Program-made: the position numbers and the translations under genes
The notes under the pieces: generated by a model
Databases searched by the model: none
Told to the model about the DNA's origin: nothing
What the model saw: only the letters and a program-made list of their open reading frames with translations
Shown: positions 17,385 through 24,570 of the stretch, in pieces
Layout: every line of letters starts with the position of its first letter
How positions within the stretch are numbered: the stretch's first letter is position 1
Source: an uncultured Verrucomicrobia subdivision 3 bacterium
GTDB lineage: Bacteria > Verrucomicrobiota > Verrucomicrobiia > Limisphaerales > UBA11358
Length of the DNA stretch: 52,372 nucleotides
Assembly: GCA_903895255.1 (NCBI GenBank)
Contig: CAITTG010000054.1
Location: forward strand, 1 to 52,372
Direction of reading: 5' to 3'

Positions 17385-18395
17385 ATGAAGATTGGATTTT
17401 TCAACAACCAGTTGGATGAGCGCGCCACCTGGCAGTCGTACCTTTACGCCAAATATGCCCGGCAATTTTTAGGGCACGAGACGGCCATCTATTATCCCGC
17501 CACCCCTTACCACGAGACCCTGCATCCGCGCAAAAAGTCCTGGTGGAAAACCTGGCTGCGGCCCGGTCGGAACGCCCCGGCAAAAACGCCTTATGACCAG
17601 CAGATGGCCGACCGCATCCGGCGCGATGGCATGGCCGTGGTCGCCAAGCCGCTGGATGGCGATTTTGGCGAGCTCGACGCACTGCACCACGTCAAATCGG
17701 GCGAACGCGATGGCTTTATTCCTCGCGGAACCCGCTACTGGGTGCATGCGGTGTTTAACGCCGGCCAGCCGCACGGCGACCGCTACCGGGCCGTGAGCCA
17801 ATGGCTTGCCCGGCGCGATGGCGCCGATTTTGTGCCGCACATCGTGGAGGTGGCCCCTGACGGGCACGACCTGCGGCAGGAACTGGGCATTCCGCCCGAG
17901 GCCTTTGTCTTCGGTCGTTTTGGCGGCTATGAAACCTTTGACATCCCCTGGGTTTGGGAAGCCGTTAAGGAAGTGGTTGCCCGGTCCCCGCGGGCCTATT
18001 TTCTGTTTGCCAACACCGATGTCAAAATCCGGCACCCGCGCATCATCGGCTTGCCCACGATTTATGACGGCCAGGTTTCGTTGGAAGTGCAAAAGCGCCG
18101 GTTTATCAATACCAGCAATGCCATGTTGCATGCCCGCAAGCGGGGGGAAACGTTTGGCATCGCGATTGGTGAATTTGCCCTGTGCGGCAAGCCCGTGCTG
18201 ACCCATGACCAATCTCCGGAACTGGCCCAAGTGGATATGTTAGGCCAGCCCCAATGCTACTCTGACAAGGCGGCCCTGGTGCGCCTGCTGGAAAAAGGCC
18301 TGGCCGGCGATTTCCCGCCGGAGGATGGTGGCTACTACCGCCATTGCACCCCGGAAAAAGTCATGGCCATTTTTGCGGAGAAATTTATCCACTGA
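17385..18395 (+). CDS. GT-B fold glycosyltransferase, GT4-like
   Basis: The 336-residue protein looks like a GT-B glycosyltransferase. The N-terminal domain starts MKIGFFNNQLDERATWQSYL. The C-terminal domain has AFVFGRFGGYETFDIPWVWE at the donor side, and NAMLHARKRGETFGIAIGEF then ALCGKPVLTH, which fits the GT4 retaining motif with two acidic residues eight apart (E-x7-E). Some GT4 landmarks are weak, so the family number is tentative. It starts directly after the FkbM stop codon and ends 25 bases before the second GT10 gene, making a four-gene unit. Confidence 0.75.
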   Translation: MKIGFFNNQLDERATWQSYLYAKYARQFLGHETAIYYPATPYHETLHPRKKSWWKTWLRPGRNAPAKTPYDQQMADRIRRDGMAVVAKPLDGDFGELDALHHVKSGERDGFIPRGTRYWVHAVFNAGQPHGDRYRAVSQWLARRDGADFVPHIVEVAPDGHDLRQELGIPPEAFVFGRFGGYETFDIPWVWEAVKEVVARSPRAYFLFANTDVKIRHPRIIGLPTIYDGQVSLEVQKRRFINTSNAMLHARKRGETFGIAIGEFALCGKPVLTHDQSPELAQVDMLGQPQCYSDKAALVRLLEKGLAGDFPPEDGGYYRHCTPEKVMAIFAEKFIH

Positions 18396-18420
18396 GGATC
18401 CAAACCCGTCCGCTGTCAGC

Positions 18421-19380
18421 ATGAGAAAAATCCGTCTCGATTTCTGCGACTTCGGCCCCAATTTTAGCAAAACCGATTTTTACCTCTATAAACTGCTGCG
18501 GGAGCGGTTCGATGTGGAAATCTGCGACCAGCCGGATTTTCTGATTTATTGCCAAAGCTGCTACCAGACCCACCGGCTCTACTCCAGTGTCCGGGTTTGT
18601 TATTCCGTGGAGTCTGATCTGCCGGATTTCCGCACCTGTGATTACTCCCTGGCACCCGTGCGGTTTGATGATCCGCGCCATTATCATCTGCCCCATTATG
18701 TCGTCCAGGCGGACCCGCAGCGGATCGTCAAGCGGCACGACGACCACGAAAAAATTCTCGCCGCCAAAACCAGGTTTTGCAGTTTCATCGTCAGCGGCTA
18801 CAACAAACGCAAAAACGGCAACCGCGTCGAATTGTTCCAAAAACTGTGCCAGTATAAAAAAGTGGACAGCGCCGGGCGCAAATTCAATAACATCGGCGGG
18901 CCCATCCCCCAGGGGCCCCTGCCCAAGGTGGATTTCATGCGGCCGTATAAATTTAGCATCGTGTATGAAAACCGGGCCCTGGCCGGTTACACCACCGAGA
19001 AGATTTTTGACGCCATGCTCGTGCGCTCCCTGCCCATTTATTGGGGCGACCCGGAGATCAACCAGCACTTCAATCCCCGCAGTTTTCTCAACCGCGCCGA
19101 TTTCCCGAATGACGCGGCCCTGATCGAAAAAATCATCGAGCTGGACCAGGACGATGCCAAATACCTCGCCTACATGCGCGAGCCGTATTTCCATCAGGAT
19201 ATTCCCAACCGTTACTTCGACCGCAACCGCCTGCTGGATTTCTTTGAAACCATCTTCACCAAAAAAATCAACCCGGTGGCCCAGGCCGGGCGGAAACGCT
19301 TTTCTTTCGGCCGGCTTTTTGGGCGCTGGAAACTGGTGAAACGCCATCACTGGCACCCCGTGCAGCCACCCTCCTGGTAA
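18421..19380 (+). CDS. GT10 fucosyltransferase-like protein, copy 2
   Basis: This 319-residue protein is a close paralogue of the GT10 enzyme at 15607. Both begin MRKIR-DFCDFGPN, share the donor-site block YENRALAGYTTEKIF and IYWGDPEIN-HFNPRSFLNRA, and end in FGRW-LVKRHHWHP. They differ mainly in the N-terminal acceptor half, for example YCQSCYQTHRLYSS here against YCCSPGHTHRLHSC in copy 1. That pattern suggests the same donor sugar but different acceptors. ATG at 18421 matches the start of copy 1. It ends the plus-strand unit. Confidence 0.87.
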   Translation: MRKIRLDFCDFGPNFSKTDFYLYKLLRERFDVEICDQPDFLIYCQSCYQTHRLYSSVRVCYSVESDLPDFRTCDYSLAPVRFDDPRHYHLPHYVVQADPQRIVKRHDDHEKILAAKTRFCSFIVSGYNKRKNGNRVELFQKLCQYKKVDSAGRKFNNIGGPIPQGPLPKVDFMRPYKFSIVYENRALAGYTTEKIFDAMLVRSLPIYWGDPEINQHFNPRSFLNRADFPNDAALIEKIIELDQDDAKYLAYMREPYFHQDIPNRYFDRNRLLDFFETIFTKKINPVAQAGRKRFSFGRLFGRWKLVKRHHWHPVQPPSW

Positions 19381-19442
19381 ACCAACGGTTACGTCCCCAA
19401 GTTTGACGGCATACCTCCAGTATTGCCTGAGTCAGACGACAA

Positions 19443-19488
19443 TTCTCCCTCTCCCCGAGGGAGAGGACAGGGGTGGGGGGGAAGCGTT
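19443..19488. repeat. CTCCCTCTCC/GGGAGAGG dispersed repeat, copy 1
   Basis: TTCTCCCTCTCCCCGAGGGAGAGG forms a hairpin (CCCTCTCC against GGGAGAGG) and is followed by ACAGGGGTGGGGGGGAAGCG. The same core occurs at 19674, 51908 and 52175. The palindrome plus GGGGTGAGGG tail is a widespread bacterial intergenic repeat type. Confidence 0.75.
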
Positions 19489-19673
19489 TACCCCAACGGA
19501 TGGACCCGTCAAATCTCGATCGTTTTCAGAAATCCAAACCTCTGCCTGCCAGCCTGGTCTCGCTGACCAACTCATTACTGCGCGATAGCGTCGTGGAGTG
19601 CGCCAGCCCTCTGGCGCTTTGGCTGTCCGCCATTTCATCACTGTTATCATTGAACAGTGGTGAGTCGGCCGAT

Positions 19674-19722
19674 TACTCCCCCTCTCCCCAAGGGAGAGGG
19701 CAGGGGTGAGGGGGAAGCGTTG
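19674..19722. repeat. CTCCCTCTCC/GGGAGAGG dispersed repeat, copy 2
   Basis: ACTCCCCCTCTCCCCAAGGGAGAGGG is followed by CAGGGGTGAGGGGGAAGCG. It shares the AAGCGTT end with copy 1 at 19443. Lying at the 3' end of convergent genes, it could act as a weak bidirectional terminator, but no T-run is present. Confidence 0.75.
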
Positions 19723-19745
19723 CTCGAGCCCGCTTCTGGCTGGGA

Positions 19746-20879
19746 TTAGCCTTGTACCAAAGCGAGCACCTCATCCACCTCCACCCGGTACTCCAGATTT
19801 TCCGCGCCCGGCTGGTTGGTAACCGTCCCGTCCAAACTGGCATAATGGTGCCCGCACGCCGCCGCCAAATTGACGTAACAGCGGTTTTTATGCAGCGGAT
19901 GAAACAATTCCAGCAAACGGGCGCCCGTTGGGGCGAACAGTAAATTGGTCAGCACCGCGCCGTGCGGCGCCACCACGATGCGCGCATTGCCCAGCAGTTG
20001 CGCTTGTTCCGCCACGGTCATCTGGCCTGCCTGCACGATCACAAACCCCCTCGCCGCAAGCGCCTGCTCCAGCTCCGCCTCATTCACCAGCCGCCGCCGC
20101 CCCGCCCCCCGGGCGAGGTATAACTTCTCCGGCCCGGTGCCCGGTTCGGGAAACAGCGAGCGTACCCACGCACAGGCCCAGGGCGTGACCTCCTCGACCG
20201 GAAAGGGCATCGCGGGCACGACCAGCCGTTCAAATTGATGCACCATGTTTTTGGAGCAGCGCAACCGTCGGCGGGCGGGAACCTTCAGCCGGTCGAGCGT
20301 TTCCTCCTGAAAGCGCGCCGGTTTGGCCGGCAGCAACACAAAATCATAGTCACCCAACCCGGCCGCTTGAGCCAGGTGCCAGCGCGGCAGGGCATCCAGC
20401 ATCCAATGGTAGTAATTATCCCCGTTGGAAACCCCCAGTAACAGCGCCGTGCCCCGGCGGTGGCGCGGCAGCCGCCACCGCCGCCGTCGCAGGGCGTAGT
20501 GGTTGACAGCTTCCGGATCGGCAAAAATACTTTGCAGACCGCCAACCACGACATTCTCGCGGGTAACCGCCAGGCGCAGGTCGGCGACCACCTTGCCCCC
20601 GGCCAGTTCCGCCACCGTCAACGGGCGGCTCCCGGCTGCCGCCCCCATGACCTGGGGCGTTACGTCGAATTGCGCCAGCAAGCCATGCTTGGCCTCGAGT
20701 TGCGCCAGCGAGCGCACGAGCCCGGACGGCCGCCACACCAAACTCTCCATCACATGATCCAGCCAGCGCATAAAAATGTCCTCCAATGCTAACGTCCGCC
20801 CCCGCCTGCGCAAAGCCCGGATTTCCACCGAACCGTGCCAGGATGCGCCCTCGCAGACGTAAAATCTTGGTTGATACAT
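19746..20879 (-). CDS. GT61-family glycosyltransferase (DUF563-like)
   Basis: The 377-residue protein fits glycosyltransferase family 61: GDNYYHWMLDALPRWHLA (about residue 155) and the C-terminal block RIVVAPHGAVLTNLLFAPTG then ARLLELFHP are the two hallmark regions. The AEQAQLLGNA stretch just before the latter is also typical. GT61 enzymes add xylose, GlcNAc or other sugars in plants and animals; bacterial members sit in exopolysaccharide and LPS loci. ATG at 20879 (MYQPRFYV) is chosen; a TTG two codons upstream and an internal ATG at 20771 are alternatives. It is divergent from the small gene at 20906. Confidence 0.85.
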   Translation of the reverse strand: MYQPRFYVCEGASWHGSVEIRALRRRGRTLALEDIFMRWLDHVMESLVWRPSGLVRSLAQLEAKHGLLAQFDVTPQVMGAAAGSRPLTVAELAGGKVVADLRLAVTRENVVVGGLQSIFADPEAVNHYALRRRRWRLPRHRRGTALLLGVSNGDNYYHWMLDALPRWHLAQAAGLGDYDFVLLPAKPARFQEETLDRLKVPARRRLRCSKNMVHQFERLVVPAMPFPVEEVTPWACAWVRSLFPEPGTGPEKLYLARGAGRRRLVNEAELEQALAARGFVIVQAGQMTVAEQAQLLGNARIVVAPHGAVLTNLLFAPTGARLLELFHPLHKNRCYVNLAAACGHHYASLDGTVTNQPGAENLEYRVEVDEVLALVQG

Positions 20880-20905
20880 GCCCAAAAGACGACAAATTAA
20901 CGTCG

Positions 20906-21157
20906 ATGAAAACGCCGCCCAAAATGGAAATCAGTGACGATTTGGAAGAGCAAATCAAGGAAAGCATCCGGATTTCCGAATTGTGCGAGACGGACGTGGT
21001 CCGCCAGGCGCTCAGCATTGGCCGGCCACAACTGCCCGGCTTTCCGGTCTTTGCTGTTTTCTATCGTTGGGACGGGCAAACCCTCACCGTCATTAATGTG
21101 GCGCACACGGTTCCGGACTTGCCCGCGCGCCTCGCGGGACTATTTTCAGCCCTTTGA
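20906..21157 (+). CDS. Short RHH-antitoxin/RelE-tail chimera, likely toxin-antitoxin remnant
   Basis: The 83-residue frame appears to join two unrelated pieces. Residues 1-40 (MEISDDLEEQIKESIRISEL then CETDVVRQALSIGRP) look like a ribbon-helix-helix antitoxin N-terminus. Residues 43-70 (PGFPVFAVFYRWDGQTLTVI then NVAHTVPDLP) look like the last strands of a RelE/ParE toxin, which normally read 'FP..I.Y.V.GD.I.IL.VAH..RDP'. A deletion that fused antitoxin start to toxin end in frame would explain this. Its DNA-binding half may still work. The downstream GT9 gene starts 61 bases later. Family calls are by eye and uncertain. Confidence 0.55.
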   Translation: MKTPPKMEISDDLEEQIKESIRISELCETDVVRQALSIGRPQLPGFPVFAVFYRWDGQTLTVINVAHTVPDLPARLAGLFSAL

Positions 21158-21218
21158 AGCCGCCCGCACCGGGCAGTTCCAACTTGTGACCGCCCCCATT
21201 CCTGCTACCCTCCCACCG

Positions 21219-22283
21219 ATGTCCGCCGCCGATGGCACCACTTTTCTTCAGCGCACCCGCGACGCCCGCAAAGTCATGGTGCTGGATCTCGGCATGCTGG
21301 GGGACACCGTGCATTTGCTGCCCGCCCTGTGGCTGGTCCGCCAGAGCTATCCCTCGGCCAAGCTACACCTGTCCGTGGCGGCCCACGTAACCTCCCTGTT
21401 CGAATGCATTCCCTGGGTGGATAAAGTCTGGGGCTACCCCCGTTATCCCCAACACGCCACCCTGCGGGAAAACGCGGCCATGATTCGCGGCCTGCGCCGG
21501 GAGGGATTCGACGCCCTCATCAACCTGAACGGCTCCGACCGCTCGAGCTGGCTGTCTTTTTTCAGCGGCGCCCGCGAGCGCCTGGGCCGGCGGCCCGGGG
21601 ATGGCGGCCCTTGGTTTTGGACCAAGCTGTTCACCTCCTATGTCCAGTATGCCTCCCCGTCCGAGCCGCTTTACCTCCAACGCTGCCGCTGTCTGGAGCA
21701 GGCCGGCTTTCCGGTGCTTGCCCCGGAATTCCGCCCCCAACTGACCCCCGCCCATTTGGCGGGCACCGGCATCACCCCGTCCGATGCCGGCACCTACCTG
21801 CATCTAAGCCCGTTCACCACGACCAAGCGCAAAGAACTGCCGCCCGACCAGTTCATCCAACTGGTCGCCGGCCTGGCCGGGCAACACCCCGGCCGGCGCT
21901 TCGTATTTTCCTGTGCGCCCATCGATAAGGAACGCACCCGCCTGGCCGAACTTCTGCCCCGGCTTCCCATCAAACCCTGGCTGGTATTTCCCGGCAACCT
22001 CCGCCTGGCCCAACTGGCTGCCGTGATCCAGCACAGCCGGCTGCATGCCTCCGGGGATACCGGGCCCTTGCATCTGGCCGTCATGACGCAAACCCCCTCG
22101 ATTTCCTGGTTTTTTAACTACCCGGGCCTCCATGAATGGCTGCCGGTGGGCCACCGGCACCAGTCGGTCATCGGCACCGCGCCCGTGGGGGAAACCTTTT
22201 TGCCGGACATTGACACCAACGCCCTGCTGGCCGCGGCCAAATCCGTGCTCGCCTCGGACAGCCCGGTGGGATTTTTCGCCTGA
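21219..22283 (+). CDS. GT9 (heptosyltransferase-like) glycosyltransferase
   Basis: The 354-residue GT-B protein is of family GT9, which includes the LPS heptosyltransferases WaaC/WaaF. It starts its first Rossmann fold with KVMVLDLGMLGDTVHLLPAL, and has the donor-site block SRLHASGDTGPLHLAVMTQT near residue 285 and the sugar-nucleotide motif LHLSPFTTTKRKELPPDQFI near 190. It is visibly related to the second half of the fused GT9 protein at 24570 (compare IPWVDKVWGYPR with IPWITKVWSLPR). ATG at 21219 gives MSAADGTTF; upstream in-frame sequence overlaps the chimeric gene and is rejected. A role in LPS core assembly is inferred. Confidence 0.88.
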   Translation: MSAADGTTFLQRTRDARKVMVLDLGMLGDTVHLLPALWLVRQSYPSAKLHLSVAAHVTSLFECIPWVDKVWGYPRYPQHATLRENAAMIRGLRREGFDALINLNGSDRSSWLSFFSGARERLGRRPGDGGPWFWTKLFTSYVQYASPSEPLYLQRCRCLEQAGFPVLAPEFRPQLTPAHLAGTGITPSDAGTYLHLSPFTTTKRKELPPDQFIQLVAGLAGQHPGRRFVFSCAPIDKERTRLAELLPRLPIKPWLVFPGNLRLAQLAAVIQHSRLHASGDTGPLHLAVMTQTPSISWFFNYPGLHEWLPVGHRHQSVIGTAPVGETFLPDIDTNALLAAAKSVLASDSPVGFFA

Positions 22284-22314
22284 CAGCCGCCGCCAATTTA
22301 GCTAGGTTTTATCC

Positions 22315-22548
22315 ATGAAGTTAGCCATTACCCCGGAAGACCAGCACCAATGGATGATGCAATGGCGACAGGGGGCCACCGCTTTGGACGAGTTTCGGCG
22401 GTTCGAACTGCAAGCGCTGACTGAAGCCAAAGCCTGGCAGCAGATTGAAGCGGTGCTTTCCTTGGCCGGCCATTACTCTCGGGACACGGATGCTTCTGGC
22501 CTGGTGGAGCAGCAGGCCTGGTTTCGCCGCCTTCATCAGCATGAATGA
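22315..22548 (+). CDS. Small partner of the nucleotidyltransferase gene
   Basis: This 77-residue protein (MKLAITPEDQHQWMMQWRQG onward, ending GLVEQQAWFRRLHQHE) is helical and Gln/Trp-rich. I know no named domain, but small proteins with this wording tend to precede AbiEii-like nucleotidyltransferase genes. Here it overlaps the next gene by eight bases (ATG 22541 within its last codons), so translation is coupled. By analogy with MNT/AbiE systems it could be the antitoxin or a fold partner, which is inference from position only. Confidence 0.6.
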   Translation: MKLAITPEDQHQWMMQWRQGATALDEFRRFELQALTEAKAWQQIEAVLSLAGHYSRDTDASGLVEQQAWFRRLHQHE

Positions 22549-22993
22549 TCTTTTTACCGCCGCCGTGGAACTCCAGCAGTTTTGTGACGAGCGGCAGTGG
22601 CGTTTTTGTTTTATCGGCGGGGTGGCAGTTCAGCGATGGGGTGAACCGCGGTTTACCGCGGATGCCGACATGACGCTTTTGACTGGCTTTGGCGATGAAC
22701 TGCCGTTTGTCAGCGATTTGCTCGCGCATTTTACTCCACGGCGGACGGATGCTCGGGAGTTTGCACTTAAAAATCGCGTGCTTTTGTTGCGGGCGACCAA
22801 TCAAATTCCCTTGGATGTTGATGGCATCCTGGCCCGTCAATGGGGAAAGTTGGATCTTGATCTCGTTCGGGGCGAATTAACCCCCCTTCTACAATTGCAG
22901 GAGCGGCCGGAAAGTATGACGCGACTGGAGCAAAAAATCCGGGCGCAAAATCGTCCATTTATAACTCTTCCGCCCCCGGCCCAGCCATCCTGA
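22541..22993 (+). CDS. AbiEii-like nucleotidyltransferase with internal deletion
   Basis: The 150-residue product starts like an AbiEii/MNT-type nucleotidyltransferase: FIGGVAVQRWGEPRFTADAD gives the GG helix and the acidic pair D-x-D of the active site. The end, DGILARQWGKLDLDLVRGEL then TPLLQLQERPE, matches the usual C-terminal helices. Between them about 45-50 residues expected in this family (the 'LPFE...CSAEDLI.LKAF..R..DW.D' segment) are missing, with RATNQIPLDV joined directly to DGILARQ. The deletion keeps the frame. The missing part includes the third conserved acidic region, so the enzyme is probably inactive. Confidence 0.68.
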   Translation: MNDLFTAAVELQQFCDERQWRFCFIGGVAVQRWGEPRFTADADMTLLTGFGDELPFVSDLLAHFTPRRTDAREFALKNRVLLLRATNQIPLDVDGILARQWGKLDLDLVRGELTPLLQLQERPESMTRLEQKIRAQNRPFITLPPPAQPS

Positions 22994-23000
22994 TCTCGCC

Positions 23001-23807
23001 ATGACGTCCTCGCCACTGCCCATTTCCGTCTGCCTGATCGCCGGACCCGAAGTCCTGCGCATCCGCCGCTGCCTGGCGAGCGTCGCCGGCTGGACCAGTG
23101 AAATCATCGTGGTCATTAACGAGGAAGTCACGGATGGCACGGCGGAAATTGCCGCGGGTTTTGGTGCCCGCGTCTTCCGCGAACCGTGGAAGGGCCATAT
23201 CGCCCAAAAAAATTCCGCCGCTGACAAAGCCACCCAGCCCTGGATACTTGCGCTCGATGCCGATGAGGTCGTTTCCCCGGCCTTGCGTCAGGAAATGACC
23301 TCCCTCTTCCGCCGCTCCGCCGAGCTGGATCGTCATCAAGCCTATAGCTTTCCCCGCTGCAGCTACTACTGTGGCCGCTGGATCCGCCACGGCGACTGGT
23401 ACCCCGACCGCCAAACCCGGCTTTGGCGGCGGCTGACGGCCCACTGGGGCGGCGAGGATCCCCATGACAAACTGCTGGCGACCGGACCGGTGGGACGGCT
23501 CCGGGGCGACCTGCTGCATTACACCAATGAGTCCATCAACCAGCATTTGCAGAAAATCGTCCGGTTCAGCGATGAATTTGTCCGCCAGCGCCGCGCCCAC
23601 GGCCAGCCGCCCCGTTGGTCAGACCTCGCCGTCCGCCCGCTCTGGCGCTTTGTGCGCGCCTATGTTTTCCGCCTCGGTTTTCTGGATGGCTGGCCGGGCT
23701 ACTATATTGCCTGGTTAAACGCCTTTTCCGCCCTGACCCGTTATTGCAAACTCTACGAGTTGCAACTCCCCCCTGCGCGCCCGGATGAAGACCTCCCTCG
23801 TCATTAG
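23001..23807 (+). CDS. GT2 glycosyltransferase, WaaE/KdtX-like
   Basis: The 268-residue protein resembles WaaE/KdtX, the beta-1,4-glucosyltransferase acting on heptose I of the LPS inner core. It shows ISVCLIAGPEVLRIRRCLAS, EIIVVINEEVTDGTAEIA, the block EPWKGHIAQKNSAADKATQP then WILALDADEVVSP, and the C-terminal HYTNESINQHLQKI typical of this subgroup. The DADE motif (about residues 86-89) binds metal and sugar nucleotide. It overlaps the next GT2 gene by 23 bases, forming an operon with it and the GT9 fusion gene. The precise acceptor is not determinable. Confidence 0.88.
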   Translation: MTSSPLPISVCLIAGPEVLRIRRCLASVAGWTSEIIVVINEEVTDGTAEIAAGFGARVFREPWKGHIAQKNSAADKATQPWILALDADEVVSPALRQEMTSLFRRSAELDRHQAYSFPRCSYYCGRWIRHGDWYPDRQTRLWRRLTAHWGGEDPHDKLLATGPVGRLRGDLLHYTNESINQHLQKIVRFSDEFVRQRRAHGQPPRWSDLAVRPLWRFVRAYVFRLGFLDGWPGYYIAWLNAFSALTRYCKLYELQLPPARPDEDLPRH

Positions 23808-24570
23808 TACCTACAACCAGGTGGCGGCCCTGGCCAAAACCATCCGGGGGTTTCAGCGCCAGACCCGCTGGCCGGATGAAATCCTGTTTGCGGACGACGG
23901 CTCGGCCGAACCCACGCGCCAGCTCATCACGGAATTTGCCCGCACCGCCCCGGTGCCCGTCCGCCATGTGTGGCATCCGGACGATGGCTTTCGCAAAACC
24001 ATCATCCTTAACCAGGCCCTCGCCGAGGCCGCTGGCGACTACCTCATTTTCACCGACGCCGACTGCGTGCCGCATCCCCGGTTCGTGGCCGACCACATCG
24101 CTCTAGCCGAGCCCGATTTCTGGGTGCAGGGCCGGCGCTGTTTTGTGAGCGAACCCTTCGTGGCCGCCTTTGAAGCCGGCCAGACCCCCGTCTGGCGCTG
24201 GATGCTCACCGGTCGCATCACCGGTGCGGCCAAAGGCATCCGCTGGCCCTTCCCGCTCGTCCGCCGCGATACCAAACAACGCGGCATCATCGGTTGCAAC
24301 ATGGCCTTCTGGCGCGCCGACCTCGTCGCCGTGAACGGTTATGACGAGGAATACACCGGCTGGGGCACCGGCGAGGATTCCGATGTGGGCACCCGGCTTT
24401 ATCATCTGGGCCGGCCGCGCAAATTCATCTACGGCCGCGCCATTACCTTTCATCTCAACCACCCCCAGGCGCCGCGCGGCCACCACGCCGCCAGCCTTGC
24501 CCGCCTGGCGGAAACCCTGGCCACCCGTAAAATCCGTTGTGCCCGCGGTCTCGACCGGCACCTCCCCTGA
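23785..24570 (+). CDS. GT2 glycosyltransferase with C-terminal galactosyltransferase-like block
   Basis: A 261-residue GT-A enzyme of family 2: TSLVISTYNQVAALAKTIRG at the start, the DDGSAEPTRQLI region, FTDADCVPHP as the DxD metal site (about residues 90-99), and NGYDEEYTGWGTGEDSDVG near residue 190. The last block is of the type seen in chondroitin synthase-like and LPS core GT2 enzymes. It overlaps the upstream gene by 23 bases, and its TGA overlaps the ATG of the next gene by one base (TGATG). Cytoplasmic, sugar specificity unknown. Confidence 0.88.
   Translation: MKTSLVISTYNQVAALAKTIRGFQRQTRWPDEILFADDGSAEPTRQLITEFARTAPVPVRHVWHPDDGFRKTIILNQALAEAAGDYLIFTDADCVPHPRFVADHIALAEPDFWVQGRRCFVSEPFVAAFEAGQTPVWRWMLTGRITGAAKGIRWPFPLVRRDTKQRGIIGCNMAFWRADLVAVNGYDEEYTGWGTGEDSDVGTRLYHLGRPRKFIYGRAITFHLNHPQAPRGHHAASLARLAETLATRKIRCARGLDRHLP

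Larger units (their letters stand above)
19381..19745. other. Intergenic region with two dispersed palindromic repeats
   Basis: The region lies between convergent genes and shows no gene. It holds two copies of the CTCCCTCTCC...GGGAGAGG repeat, about 230 bases apart in the same orientation, and unassigned sequence between them. Confidence 0.6.
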
